Source: Chloroflexi bacterium UBA6077 | Lineage (GTDB): Bacteria > Chloroflexota > UBA6077 | DNA: 64,000 bases | Reading direction: 5' to 3' | Assembly (NCBI GenBank): GCA_002436065.1 | Contig: DIXP01000105.1 | Coordinates: forward strand, 1 to 64,000 | Shown here: positions 24,887-34,080 of the stretch, piece by piece | How positions within the stretch are numbered: the first letter of the stretch is position 1 | How the letters are laid out: every line of letters starts with the position of its first letter | Program-made: the position numbers and the translations under genes | Notes under the pieces: model-generated | What the model saw: only the letters and a program-made list of their open reading frames with translations | Databases searched by the model: none | Told to the model about the DNA's origin: nothing

Positions 24887-25735
24887 ATGGAAGTGATCCT
24901 GGCCCGCCACTACGCGGGCTTTTGCAGCGGCGTGAAGCGGGCGTGGAAACTTGCCACCGAGGAAGCCATATCGGCCTCTGGTCCAGTGTACCTCTCAGGA
25001 AAGCTGATCCACAACACTCCAGCGATGGATGAGTTGAAACGGAAGGGTGTCCGCGTCCGGACGATCTCCGAGGCGGAGGGACTCCAACCCGGGACACCCT
25101 TCATCCTCCGTGCCCATGGGGAGGGTCCCGAGGTGTATGCCAGGGCCCGGGCCCTGGGGCTGAAGCTGATCGACGGCACCTGCCCAATAGTCCGGAGCGT
25201 CCAGCAACGAGCTCAGAAGCTGGAAGGGCAGGGCTACCAGGTGGTACTGTTTGGCCACAAGGGCCATCCGGAGGCAAAGGCCACCATCGCCCACACGATG
25301 AACGGGGTCATCATCGAGTCGGCCGCCGAGGCCGCGAAGCTACCCCGATATCCAAAGATCGCCACCGTGGCCCAGACGACCTCCTCGGCCGCGGAGTACG
25401 CGGAGGTGCGACGCATCCTAAAGGAAAGATGCGACGAGTTCGTGGACCAGGGACACATCTGCGACTTCACACAGAGGGCGCAGGATGAGGCGGCAGAGCT
25501 GGCCCAACAGGTGGACGCGATGGTGGTGGTAGGTGGAACGGACAGCTCCAACACCCGCCGGCTGGTGGAAGTGTGCACCGTCCTATGCCCCACCCACCAT
25601 GTGGAGACCGCGGAGGAACTCCAGCCCTCCTGGTTCCAGGAGGCATCCCGCGTCGGCGTCACCGCCGGCGCCTCCACCCGCGACTCCGACATCGCCGCGG
25701 CGGTGGAGTGGCTCGACCACATCAGTGATGCGTGA
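24887..25735 (+). CDS. ispH: 4-hydroxy-3-methylbut-2-enyl diphosphate reductase
   Basis: 282 residues. The three cluster Cys are Cys13 (HYAGFCSGVKRA), one in DGTCPIVRSVQ and one in RRLVEVCTV. The conserved substrate loop FGHKGHPEAKAT and the acid-base Glu region QTTSSAAEYAEV are present. It performs the last MEP step, giving IPP and DMAPP, using a [4Fe-4S] cluster. ATG behind AAAGGGGAG. ispG follows after 130 bp. Confidence 0.97.
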   Translation: MEVILARHYAGFCSGVKRAWKLATEEAISASGPVYLSGKLIHNTPAMDELKRKGVRVRTISEAEGLQPGTPFILRAHGEGPEVYARARALGLKLIDGTCPIVRSVQQRAQKLEGQGYQVVLFGHKGHPEAKATIAHTMNGVIIESAAEAAKLPRYPKIATVAQTTSSAAEYAEVRRILKERCDEFVDQGHICDFTQRAQDEAAELAQQVDAMVVVGGTDSSNTRRLVEVCTVLCPTHHVETAEELQPSWFQEASRVGVTAGASTRDSDIAAAVEWLDHISDA

Positions 25736-25866
25736 TGGGTTACGGCCCACGAGCGGGTCCAGGGCGCTAGCGCCTGGCGGGGTTTGGGGTGTCCCCAAAC
25801 AACTACCCCTCCTCTCCCCCTTCTCCCTGCGAGGGAGAAGGGGGCCGGGGGGATGAGGGTGTCAAC

Positions 25867-26940
25867 TTGCCAATAGAGCGAAGAAAGACCAGACAGGTCA
25901 ACATTGGGGGCGTCACTGTGGGTGGCGACGCCCCAATCCGTGTTCAATCGATGTGCAGCACGCCAACCGGTGACGTTGATGCCACCGTCGACCAGATCCT
26001 CCGACTGGAGGAGGCGGGCTGCGAGATCGTGCGGGTGGCCGTGCCCGATCGCGAGGCGGCAAGGGCACTCCCCACAATCAAGAGCCGCATCCACATCCCC
26101 CTCGTGGCGGACATCCACTTCGACTACGAACTGGCGCTAGAGGCGATGATGGCGGGTGTTGACAAGGTGCGGATCAACCCCGGGAATGTCCTGGTGAAGC
26201 AGGGCTGGAAGGGGGTCGAGGCCGTGGTGGAGGGGGCCCGCCAGCACGGCGTCCCGATCCGCATCGGCGTCAACAGCGGCTCCATCGAGACGCCGTTGCT
26301 GAAGAAGTACGGATCCCCCACGCCCGAGGCCGCCGTGGAGTCGGCGATGGGCCACGTGAAGCTGCTGGAAGAGTTGGACTTCCACGACATCCTGATCTCC
26401 GTGAAGTTCAGCGACGTGCCCAGGACGGTCGCGGCATATCAACTGCTGTCGCGTACCACCGACTACCCACTCCACCTGGGGGTCACCGAGGCAGGCACGT
26501 CCTGGTCAGGGACCATCAAGTCCGCCGTGGGGCTTGGCGCGCTACTGGCAGAGGGCATAGGTGACACCGTGCGGGTCTCCCTGACCACACCGGACAAAGC
26601 GGAGGAGGTCCGGGTCGCTTACGAAATCCTCAAGTCGCTGGAGCTGCGCGCTCGTGGACCGGTCCTCACCTCGTGCCCCACCTGCGGCCGAACGGAGGTG
26701 GACCTCCTGGCGCTGGTACACCAGGTGGAGGAGGCTCTCTCCAGAGTCAAGACAGAGCTACACGTGGCGGTGATGGGGTGCGTAGTCAACGGCCCGGGTG
26801 AGGCTGCCGGAGCCGACCTGGCCGTGGTGGGCGGCAAGGGCGCGGTGGCGCTCTATCGCCGGGGCCAGTTCCTCCGGCGGGTGTCCGAAGCCGAGGCCGG
26901 CAAAGCCCTCCTGGAGGAGATCGCCGCCGGCCTACGGTAA
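25867..26940 (+). CDS. ispG: 4-hydroxy-3-methylbut-2-enyl diphosphate synthase
   Basis: About 357 residues from TTG 25867, chosen because the frame upstream runs through a GC-rich palindromic repeat, and the true protein begins with PIERRKTRQVNIGGV; GATGAGGG precedes the TTG. The TIM-barrel start VQSMCSTPTGDVDATV and the cluster-binding SCPTCGRTEVD and MGCVVNGPGEA are intact. It converts MEcPP to HMBPP. The gene is of the compact bacterial type without the plant insert. It is read in tandem with ispH. Confidence 0.95.
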   Translation: MPIERRKTRQVNIGGVTVGGDAPIRVQSMCSTPTGDVDATVDQILRLEEAGCEIVRVAVPDREAARALPTIKSRIHIPLVADIHFDYELALEAMMAGVDKVRINPGNVLVKQGWKGVEAVVEGARQHGVPIRIGVNSGSIETPLLKKYGSPTPEAAVESAMGHVKLLEELDFHDILISVKFSDVPRTVAAYQLLSRTTDYPLHLGVTEAGTSWSGTIKSAVGLGALLAEGIGDTVRVSLTTPDKAEEVRVAYEILKSLELRARGPVLTSCPTCGRTEVDLLALVHQVEEALSRVKTELHVAVMGCVVNGPGEAAGADLAVVGGKGAVALYRRGQFLRRVSEAEAGKALLEEIAAGLR

Positions 26941-26988
26941 CACCCGATGAGTCGACCTCTGCGAATATGCCCATGCGCAACACCACCC

Positions 26989-27028
26989 TTGACATCTTCG
27001 GGAATCGAGTTACAATCTAACCAGTTAG
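26989..27028 (+). promoter_or_regulatory. Promoter and operator of the first TetR module
   Basis: TTGACA (26989-26994), a 16-nt spacer and TACAAT (27011-27016). Directly downstream is the inverted repeat CTAAC-CA-GTTAG (27017-27028), followed by a further TTAG. This layout suits autorepression by the TetR protein encoded at 27069. Confidence 0.65.
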
Positions 27029-27068
27029 TTAGTTCGCGCGACGCTGGTCGGAAAGAGGTGAAGGCAAG

Positions 27069-27758
27069 TTGCCTGAAGCTCGAATCGCACGAGGACGAAC
27101 TCGCGATGCGGAGGCAGCACGCACCGCAATTCTCAATGCGGCTGAGGAGGCGTTCGCGGAGCACGGTTTCGATGGCGCGCGCGTCGATGCCATCGCGGCA
27201 GGATCGAGCTACAACAAGAGCCTGATCTTTCAGTACTTCGGAGACAAGCTCGGCCTCTACACCGAGGTGATCAAGCGTGCCCAGAGGGAGACGAGCGAAC
27301 TGCGAGCGCGCGGCTTTGCAGCGCTGCTGGAGGACGATACCATCGCCACGGACGCCCGCCGATTCAGAGCGCTCCTCGAGACGGCCGTTCGAGGCTCCTT
27401 TGACTACCTGCTGGAACGTCCGCGCCTAAGTCGCATACTGCTCTGGGAGATGGCAGCGGGCTGGCAGACCCTGACAAGGATCAGTCCACAGTTTCCGAAA
27501 GAGCACATCGAACGATTCGAGAGGCTCTTCGACAGGGCTCAGAAGGCCGGTCTTGTGCGATCGGGTTTCCTTCCCCTGGCGCAGCTCTCCCTGCCCCTGC
27601 AGATCTGTCAGTCCTATCTGGCCTATCTCCCCTGGTTTCGAGTACTTCTCCCCGGCGAAGACCTTTCGTCCCCGGAGGCGCTGGCAAGCGCGCGCGAGTA
27701 CTTCGTCGCGCTCGTGGTAGCCGGGATCATGGCCGATGCCCCAGTAATGGAATTCTAG
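27069..27758 (+). CDS. TetR-family repressor of an ABC exporter module
   Basis: 229 residues from TTG 27069 (GAAAGAGGTGAAGG upstream). The N-terminal helix-turn-helix is AILNAAEEAFAEHGFDGARVDAIAAGSSYNKSLIFQYFGDK in two parts, and the C-terminal all-helical ligand domain is variable. It lies 18 bp before the ABC ATPase gene and is likely its repressor, relieved by a transported compound. A palindromic operator sits at its own promoter. It is not closely similar to the other three TetR proteins in the window. Confidence 0.92.
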   Translation: MPEARIARGRTRDAEAARTAILNAAEEAFAEHGFDGARVDAIAAGSSYNKSLIFQYFGDKLGLYTEVIKRAQRETSELRARGFAALLEDDTIATDARRFRALLETAVRGSFDYLLERPRLSRILLWEMAAGWQTLTRISPQFPKEHIERFERLFDRAQKAGLVRSGFLPLAQLSLPLQICQSYLAYLPWFRVLLPGEDLSSPEALASAREYFVALVVAGIMADAPVMEF

Positions 27759-27776
27759 AAGAAGGGGTGTCACGCG

Positions 27777-28718
27777 ATGTCGCTGACGACGACCGCTATC
27801 TCGATATCCGGCCTGGCCAAGTCCTTCGGCTCAACCCGCGCCCTCGACGGCCTCGACCTCTCCGTCCGCACAGGTGAGGTCCACGGCTTCCTCGGCCCCA
27901 ACGGAGCCGGCAAGACCACCACCCTCCGCATCCTCCTCGGCCTGCTGCACGCCGATAGCGGCAACGTCTCGCTGCTCGACGGCGACCCCTGGCACGATGC
28001 CGTAGACCTCCACCGTCGCCTGGCCTACGTGCCGGGCGACGTCGCCCTCTGGCCTGACCTCTCAGGAGGTGAGATCATCGATCTCCTGGGATGTCTTCGA
28101 GGCGGCCTCGATCCTCGGCGCCGCGCCAACCTGCTGGAACGCTTCGACCTCGATCCCAGGAAGAAGGCCCGCACCTACTCCAAGGGCAACAGGCAGAAGG
28201 TCGCCCTCATCGCCGCCCTCGCCTCCGACGTCGAGCTGCTGCTGCTGGACGAACCCACCTCGGGCCTCGATCCCTTGATGGAGGCCACCTTCCGACAGTG
28301 CATCGAGGAGGAGCGAGGGAAGGGGAGGACCGTCCTGCTCTCCAGCCACATCCTTGCCGAGGTCGAGGCGATCTGCGACCGGGTGACCATCATCCGAGCA
28401 GGCCGCACCGTCGAAAGCGGTACCCTGGCCGAGCTGCGCCACCTCACCCTGACCGCTATCTCCGCCGAGCTGGCAATCCCGCCCTCGGGCCTGGCCGAAC
28501 TACCGGGGGTCCACGGCCTGCAGCTCGACGGCAGCAGGGTGAGCTTCTCGGTGGAGTCCAACGCCCTGGACCCTGCCCTGCGGCTCCTTACCAACGCGGG
28601 TATACGCAGCCTGGTCAGCCAGCCCCCTACCCTGGAAGAGCTGTTCCTGCGCTACTATCAGACGGAGGGGCCAGCGAACAGCGACCAGGGCCTCGGGAAC
28701 AGGGGGGTGTCCCGATGA
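27777..28718 (+). CDS. ABC exporter ATPase (module A)
   Basis: 313 residues. Walker A is GPNGAGKTTT, the signature is the variant YSKGNRQKV, Walker B is LLLLDEPTSGLDP and the switch His is in SSHILAEVE. A C-terminal extension of about 90 residues follows, as in drug and polyketide exporters of the DrrA type. It pairs with the permease that begins in the overlapping ATGA. It is about as long as, and highly similar to, the ATPase at 44351, so modules A and C are duplicates. No substrate can be read. Confidence 0.94.
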   Translation: MSLTTTAISISGLAKSFGSTRALDGLDLSVRTGEVHGFLGPNGAGKTTTLRILLGLLHADSGNVSLLDGDPWHDAVDLHRRLAYVPGDVALWPDLSGGEIIDLLGCLRGGLDPRRRANLLERFDLDPRKKARTYSKGNRQKVALIAALASDVELLLLDEPTSGLDPLMEATFRQCIEEERGKGRTVLLSSHILAEVEAICDRVTIIRAGRTVESGTLAELRHLTLTAISAELAIPPSGLAELPGVHGLQLDGSRVSFSVESNALDPALRLLTNAGIRSLVSQPPTLEELFLRYYQTEGPANSDQGLGNRGVSR

Positions 28719-30232
28719 AGGAGCTAACAGGCACCGGAGCGCTGATCCGGTTGATCTTGCGCCGGGACCGCCTCCTGCTACCCCTTTGGGTCGCGGTAGT
28801 GGTACTCGTACCGATAGGCATAGCGGCCAGCTTCGCCTCGCTTTACCCCACCGCCGAGGCGCTTAGGGCATACGCCGAGGAGAGTATGAACACCCCTGCG
28901 GCGGTCGCGATGCTCGGGCTCGTGTACAACCCGACCCTCGGCGGGCTCGTTGCGTGGCGGACGGGGCTGAATAGCGCCATCCTGATCGCGCCGGTGAGCA
29001 TCCTCTTCGTTATAAGGCACACTCGAACCGAGGAGGAGTCCGGACGGCGCGAACTGGTGGGCTCGGCCGTGGTCGGTCGGTTTGCGCCGCTCACCGCCGC
29101 GCTGATCGTGGTGGCGGGCGCCAATCTGGTGATCGCCACCCTCATCGCCGGTGGACTCATCAGCCTCGGCCTTCCCGCCGCGGGCTCCATCGCCCTGGGA
29201 CTGTCGGCGGCGTCCGCCGGCTGGGTCTTCGCCGCGGTTGCGGCGGTGGCCGCGCAGTTGACGCAGAGCCCCGGCCCCGCCCGGGGCATCGCCCTGGGAG
29301 TCTTCGGCGCGTCCTATGTGTTACGAGCCACCGGGGACGCGGGCGGCGAACAGGGCGCATTGTTCTGGCTGTCCTGGCTGTCGCCCCTCGGCTGGGTGCG
29401 TCTCACCCGCGCCTTCGCCGGCGAACAGTGGTGGGTCTTCGCGCTGTTCGCCGGACTCATCGTCGCGCTGGTCGCTGCCGCCTACATGCTGTCGGCACGG
29501 CGCGACCTGGGTGCCGGCTTCCTGCCGCAGCGACTCGGCCCGGCCACAGCGTCGCCCAGCCTGCGCAGCCCGCTCGCCCTTGCGTGGCGACTGCATCGTG
29601 GCGCCCTGCTCGCGTGGACCGCGGGGTTCGCCGCGTTCGGCATCGGCTTGGGCGCTGTAGCCCAGAGCATCTCTCGCTTCCTCGAGGTCCCCCAGCTTCA
29701 GGAGTGGGCGATCCAGGCGGGCGCGCAGGACGCCGGCGACGCCTACCTGTTCACAATCATGTACGTCCTGGCCCAGGTGGTCTCGGCCTACGCCCTGATG
29801 GCCACCTTGCGGATGCGCTCCGAGGAAACCGAGGGTCGAGCCGAGGCGGTGCTGGCGGCGCTCGGTCTGACCGTCGGGTTGCTGTCCGGATTGAGTGTCG
29901 GCGACGTCGGCGGTGAGCTGCCGCGCCTCTTCGGTCGCACTATGGCAGCATTGCCTGCCGTCTGGGTGATGACCGGGATCGCGGCGGCAGCGTACGGTCT
30001 TGTGCCTCGGTTCGCCGCGGCCCTGAGCTGGAGCGCCCTCGCGCTGTTCTTCGCCCTCGAGCTGGCGTGGGAGTTGAGGCAGGTGAGCACGTCGGTGTTC
30101 GGCCTCTCGCCCTTCGCCTACGTGCACTGGGCCGCCCCGATAACCGTGAAGCCTCTGATCTGGCTCACCGCAGTAGCCGCGGCCCTCATCGCGCCGGGGC
30201 TTGTCGGCTTCCGCCGTCGGGACATTGGGTGA
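28715..30232 (+). CDS. ABC exporter permease (module A), polyketide-antibiotic-exporter type
   Basis: 505 residues, start ATG 28715 overlapping the ATPase stop (ATGA), so translation is coupled. There are about 12 hydrophobic segments in two similar halves. The boundary motif RHTRTEEESGRRELV of the first half is echoed by LRMRSEETEGRAEAV in the second. This architecture matches the putative polyketide antibiotic exporter group. It ends with GFRRRDIG, the same tail as its paralogue at 45268. It forms the transmembrane part with the ATPase at 27777. Confidence 0.9.
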   Translation: MKELTGTGALIRLILRRDRLLLPLWVAVVVLVPIGIAASFASLYPTAEALRAYAEESMNTPAAVAMLGLVYNPTLGGLVAWRTGLNSAILIAPVSILFVIRHTRTEEESGRRELVGSAVVGRFAPLTAALIVVAGANLVIATLIAGGLISLGLPAAGSIALGLSAASAGWVFAAVAAVAAQLTQSPGPARGIALGVFGASYVLRATGDAGGEQGALFWLSWLSPLGWVRLTRAFAGEQWWVFALFAGLIVALVAAAYMLSARRDLGAGFLPQRLGPATASPSLRSPLALAWRLHRGALLAWTAGFAAFGIGLGAVAQSISRFLEVPQLQEWAIQAGAQDAGDAYLFTIMYVLAQVVSAYALMATLRMRSEETEGRAEAVLAALGLTVGLLSGLSVGDVGGELPRLFGRTMAALPAVWVMTGIAAAAYGLVPRFAAALSWSALALFFALELAWELRQVSTSVFGLSPFAYVHWAAPITVKPLIWLTAVAAALIAPGLVGFRRRDIG

Positions 30233-30270
30233 CTTGTGGAGCCACAGACAGCCATACCATCTTGAACCGT

Positions 30271-30477
30271 TCAACCGATGTCTTCATCGTCCAGCGTGAA
30301 TATCTGCTCCACCGGCTGTCCCAGCAGTCTGGCCATCTTGAGCGCCAGAGCAAGGGATGGATTGTACCGTCCCTTCTCAATGGCGTTCACGGTCTGCCGG
30401 GATACGCCGACTCCCCGAGCCAGCGCCTCCTGCGTCATGTGAGCTTGCCGGCGCAGCTCCGAAACCCTATTCCTCAC
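30271..30477 (-). CDS. Small XRE-family helix-turn-helix regulator
   Basis: 68 residues, essentially one Cro/CI-type domain: VSELRRQAHMTQEALARGVGVSRQTVNAIEKGRYNP, with the recognition helix in VSRQTVNAIE. It ends with an acidic tail after VEQIFTLD. Such single-domain regulators commonly pair with a small membrane protein, which here is the gene immediately upstream (11-bp overlap). The palindrome at 30766 is the likely binding site. Confidence 0.93.
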   Translation of the reverse strand: MRNRVSELRRQAHMTQEALARGVGVSRQTVNAIEKGRYNPSLALALKMARLLGQPVEQIFTLDDEDIG

Positions 30478-30712
30478 GGCTGCCGGTCAGGTTACGCTGA
30501 ACGTAGAGATAGACCGCCCAGTAGACGATAATCGCCATGAGCAGAACTATAAACTGCGCGGGAAGGACAGGCATCAGCACAACGTCATGAATCGACCATC
30601 CAAGAAGCAGCACCATGGCTGTCAGCCAACTCAGCCGCACCGCCAGGCCGGAAATGTGCATGTACATCTCATCGGCGCCGGCTCGAAACCCTAGCCTCGT
30701 AAATAGCCTCAT
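30467..30712 (-). CDS. Small membrane protein paired with the XRE regulator
   Basis: 81 residues from ATG 30712, which has AAGGAGACGGTA before it; the frame extends upstream but without a ribosome site. Two hydrophobic segments (about residues 24-42 and 48-68) are followed by a short basic/acidic tail. It overlaps the regulator gene by 11 bp. Function unknown; comparable pairs are known as small regulator/membrane-protein operons. Confidence 0.8.
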   Translation of the reverse strand: MRLFTRLGFRAGADEMYMHISGLAVRLSWLTAMVLLLGWSIHDVVLMPVLPAQFIVLLMAIIVYWAVYLYVQRNLTGSREE

Positions 30713-30765
30713 TACCGTCTCCTTACATAGAGTGTGGGATGCACGATACCACGCCACGCACGCGA

Positions 30766-30783
30766 TGTAAAGCATACTTTACA
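30766..30783. promoter_or_regulatory. Operator of the XRE/membrane-protein pair
   Basis: The perfect palindrome TGTAAAG-N4-CTTTACA. On the minus strand its last six bases TTTACA form a -35 element, with TATCGT 17 nt downstream, so the regulator would occlude its own promoter. Confidence 0.7.
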
Positions 30784-32316
30784 TTTCCGAGCTGCCTTGC
30801 GGGCCTTCGTTCCGCACCTGCCTGCGGTCCAATTCACCCATGTGGGGGTACTCCTGGCCCATTATGTAACTATCGCCTATGATATAATTATTGCCTATGA
30901 AGGCTCCAGAACTGCTGAAAGTCAAGCTGCTCGTGCCCCCAGTCCGGCGGGACCTGGTGGAGCGTCCACAGCTGTTCGCCCTGCTCGGCGAGGCCCTCTC
31001 GAAGAGGCTGGCCGTCGTGTCCGCGCCGGCCGGCTACGGGAAGACTACGCTCGTGAGCGGCTGGGCGCAGCAGGTCGGGCTTCCGGTGGCCTGGCTGTCG
31101 CTGGACGAGGGCGATAGCGACCCGGCCCGGTTCGTCAGACAGCTGTGCGGCTCTATCGAGGCGGTCGCCCCATCCCTCACGGGGAAGCTGCTTGAGTTGG
31201 TCCAGGCGGACCAGTTTGGCGGGTTGGGAGCGGGAGGCTCGATCGAAGCCCTCCAGACGGGGCTGCTGAACCAGCTTCAGTCGCTGCCCCATCCCCTCGT
31301 CCTGGTCCTGGACGATTTCCACCTGATCTCCGCGCAGCCGATCCATGAGATCGTCGCCTTCCTGGTGGACCACCTGCCCCCGCAGATGCAGCTGGTCATC
31401 GCATCACGGGCCGACCCGCCCCTGCCGTTAGCCCGGCTGAGGGCACACGGCCAACTGATCGAAATCCGCCAGAGCGATCTGCGCTTCACGACGGAGGAGG
31501 CGATCACCCTGCTGAATCAGGTAATGGGGCTGAGTCTGGAGGCCGGTGACGTAACCGCGCTGGCGACGCGCACCGAGGGTTGGATCGCGGGTCTTCAGCT
31601 GGCGGCGACCTCCCTCCAGGTCCGCGACGATGCCCACCGGTTCATCCAAGAGTTCAAGGGCAGCAATCGCTACGTCCTGGACTACCTCGTGGAGGAGGTT
31701 CTCCAGGGGCAACCCCGAGAGGTCCAGGGCTTCCTGCTGGAGACCTCCGTACTGGACCGATTGACCGGCCCGCTGTGCGACGCAGTCACGGAACGGGGCG
31801 GCGGACAGACCATGCTGGAAGAGCTGGAGCGCGCCAACCTGTTCATCGTTCCCCTCGACGACGAGCGCCGGTGGTATCGCTACCACCGCCTCTTCGCCGA
31901 TCTGCTGCAGAAGCAGCTGGTACAGGCTCGCCCGGAACTGGTGCCGGTCCTTCACCGTCGAGCCAGCGCGTGGCACGAGCAGAACGGGTTGCAGGCCGGG
32001 GCGATCGAGCATGCCCTGGCGGCGGAGGATTTCGAGCGGGCGGCGCAGCTGATAGAGCGGGTCGCCGAGATGACCTTGATGCGCGGCGAAGTCACGACGC
32101 TCCGCCAGTGGCTCGACGCCTTGCCGGAGACGGAGCTGGGCACCCGACCATCGCTCTCCCTCTACCACAGCTGGGTGCTGCTGCTGGGGGGCGAGGCCCT
32201 GGAGATGGTCGAAGCGCGGCTCGCCCAGGCGGAGGGGTATCCCGCCCTTCTCACCCTGCCTCTGCGAGCGTGGGCCGCCCAGTATCGGGGCGACATCAAC
32301 GCCGGCATTGATCTGG

Positions 32317-32374
32317 CACGAAGCGCGCTGGAGCAGTTGCCCGAGCACGAAGCGCGCTGGAGCAGTTGCCCGAG
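32317..32374. repeat. Exact 29-bp tandem duplication
   Basis: Copy one 32317-32345 and copy two 32346-32374 are identical, and five bases of a third follow. The unit length is not a multiple of three, so it shifts the reading frame of the MalT-type regulator. Confidence 0.95.
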
Positions 32375-33406
32375 CACGAGGCGCTGCTGCGAGGGTTGGC
32401 CGCACTGAGTCTGGCCGGCGCCTATCACGCCCAGGGCGACTTCGCCTCGAGCCAGCGGGTGCTGCAGGAAGCCGCGCTGGGCAGCCGCCAGACGGGCAAC
32501 GTGATGATCGCCGTATCCGCGGCCTACTACCAGGCGGAGCGTTGCCGCCGTGAGGGGGATCTTCGGCAGGCGAGGTCGCTGTTCCAGCGCGCGCTCGATC
32601 TGGCCACGGACAGAAGCGGTGAGCGCTTTCCCGTTGCCAGCCTGGCCCTGGTGGGGCTGGGCGAGATCGCCCGCGAAGAGAACGAGTTCGGCGCTGCCCT
32701 ACAGTACTTGCGCGAGGGAACAGCGCTCGCGGGGCGTTGGGCGCCGGTGGCGGCCATCCAGGCTTATCTTACACTGGCGCGGATCAGGCAGGCTCAGGGG
32801 GATTGGGGCGGCGTCCAGGAGGCGCTGGAGGCGATGAGGCAGGCGGCGAGCCAGTTCAGGGCCACAGACCAGGGCGACCAGATGCTGGAACTGGCCCGGG
32901 CGTGGATGCAGGTAGCTCAGTACGATCCTTCGACCCGCTCGGAGCAGGCGCTGGAGGGTCCGCGGCGCTGGGCCGACCGGTACGGCCTCGGCGGAGAGGT
33001 CGATCCCGAGGCGCTAGAGAAGGACGACGACATCAATGTTCGCCGTCTGCGCAAGTACCAGTATCCCGTAGCGGCCCGATTGCGGATAGCCGAAGGCCGC
33101 CCGAGGGAGGCCCTAGCCCTGCTGGAGTCGGCGCTACCCATCGTCGAGAGGATGAACCGGATTGGGCTGGTGATCGAGTATCAAGCACTCATCGCCTTGG
33201 CTGCACAGGCACTCGGCCAGGATGAAAGGGCCATGCAATCATTGGAACGGGCGTTGGCTCTGGCTGAGCCAGCCAGCTTCGTGCGCCTCTTCGTGGACGA
33301 AGGGAAGCCGATGGCTCGTCTGCTGTACGAGGCGGCTACACGGCACATCCATCCCGAATACGTCGGACGCCTGCTGGCAGCATTTCCGGCGAGCTGTCAG
33401 CCAACT

Positions 33407-33436
33407 GCTGATAGCTGGCAGCACTCAGCTATCAGC
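33407..33436. repeat. Intergenic-type hairpin repeat inside a coding sequence
   Basis: GCTGATAGCTG (33407-33417) and CAGCTATCAGC (33426-33436) form an 11-bp stem. The same words occur in the intergenic repeat around 55811-55960. Here they encode part of the low-complexity linker between the TPR region and the LuxR domain. Confidence 0.6.
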
Positions 33437-33813
33437 CCCCAGAAGGGGGAGGGTCACAAGCACTCGGCGCTCAGCACTCATCGTCCGACGGTTACCCCGT
33501 TAAGCGAGCGTGAGCTGGAGGTGCTGAGGCTGATTGCCACGGGCTTGTCCAACGAGGAGGTCGCGAGGCAACTCGTGGTCTCGCTGCCCACCGTCAAGTT
33601 CCACACGGGCAACATCTACAGCAAGCTGGGGGTCAGGAATCGGACTGAGGCGGTCGCCAGAGGGCGCGGCCTCGGCCTTCTCCCCCTGGCGTAGCCTTTC
33701 CCCGCAGCACCTCCCCGAACCTATACCCAAACCGTACCTTCGGCTAGTTTCGGCCAACCCTGTCTGGCGTTAGAGTATCTATACAGTGTTACTCGACCAT
33801 GAGGACTAACCCA

Positions 33814-34080
33814 ATGGAAGCTCAGGCTGCCGATAGGCAACGGACTTATCGCATCATCGTGCAGGGCCGGCTCGACGAAAGCTGGTCCCAATGGCTCAGC
33901 GGCATGTCGGTATCCATTGAGCGAACGGACGACGGGATACCCGTAACCGTACTCACCGGTCCGGTTGTGGACCAGTCCGCCCTGCGCGGCATCTTGAACC
34001 GGCTGTGGGATTTGAACCTGACCTTGATTTCCGTAAACCCTGTCTGGAAAGGCTCTTCTTGCGAGGAGGCAAATCGATGA
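33814..34080 (+). CDS. Small conserved protein translationally coupled to a phosphotransferase-like gene
   Basis: 88 residues from ATG 33814 (GAGGA 8 nt upstream; an ATG at 33799 lacks a ribosome site). Segments TYRIIVQGRLDESWSQWLSGM and ERTDDGIPVTVLTGPVVDQSALRGILNRLWDLNLTLISV suggest a ferredoxin-like alpha/beta fold. The final half (TVLTGPVVDQSALRGIL) has the look of a small conserved module often seen near MalT-type regulators; I do not know its role. Its stop overlaps the next start as ATGA, so the two proteins are made together. Confidence 0.75.
   Translation: MEAQAADRQRTYRIIVQGRLDESWSQWLSGMSVSIERTDDGIPVTVLTGPVVDQSALRGILNRLWDLNLTLISVNPVWKGSSCEEANR

Larger units (their letters stand above)
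30897..33694 (+). pseudogene. MalT-type LuxR regulator broken by a 29-bp tandem duplication
   Basis: The N-terminal frame (30897 to about 32345) encodes an ATPase domain with Walker A SAPAGYGKTTL, VLDDFHLI as Walker B and a winged region. The C-terminal frame (from about 32366) encodes TPR-like repeats and a LuxR DNA-binding domain (LSERELEVLRLIATGLSNEEVARQL). The frames meet at an exact tandem duplication of 29 bp (32317-32374). Removing one copy restores LARSALEQLPEHEALLRGL without loss, giving about 920 residues, normal for the family. As sequenced the protein stops at TGA 32406-32408. ATG 30897 lies 9 nt after a TATAAT, suggesting a leaderless mRNA. It could be a recent mutation, a reversible switch or an assembly error. 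Confidence 0.85.

Noticed and set aside
25789..25866. N-terminal extension of IspG
   Set aside because: It reads through a palindromic intergenic repeat; family alignment begins at the TTG at 25867.
28091..28714. Upstream extension of the module A permease frame inside the ATPase gene
   Set aside because: It is the out-of-frame reading of the ATPase; the ATGA overlap at 28715 gives the proper start.
32317..32374. CRISPR-like repeat
   Set aside because: The two copies are directly adjacent without spacers and lie in a coding sequence: a tandem duplication, not an array.
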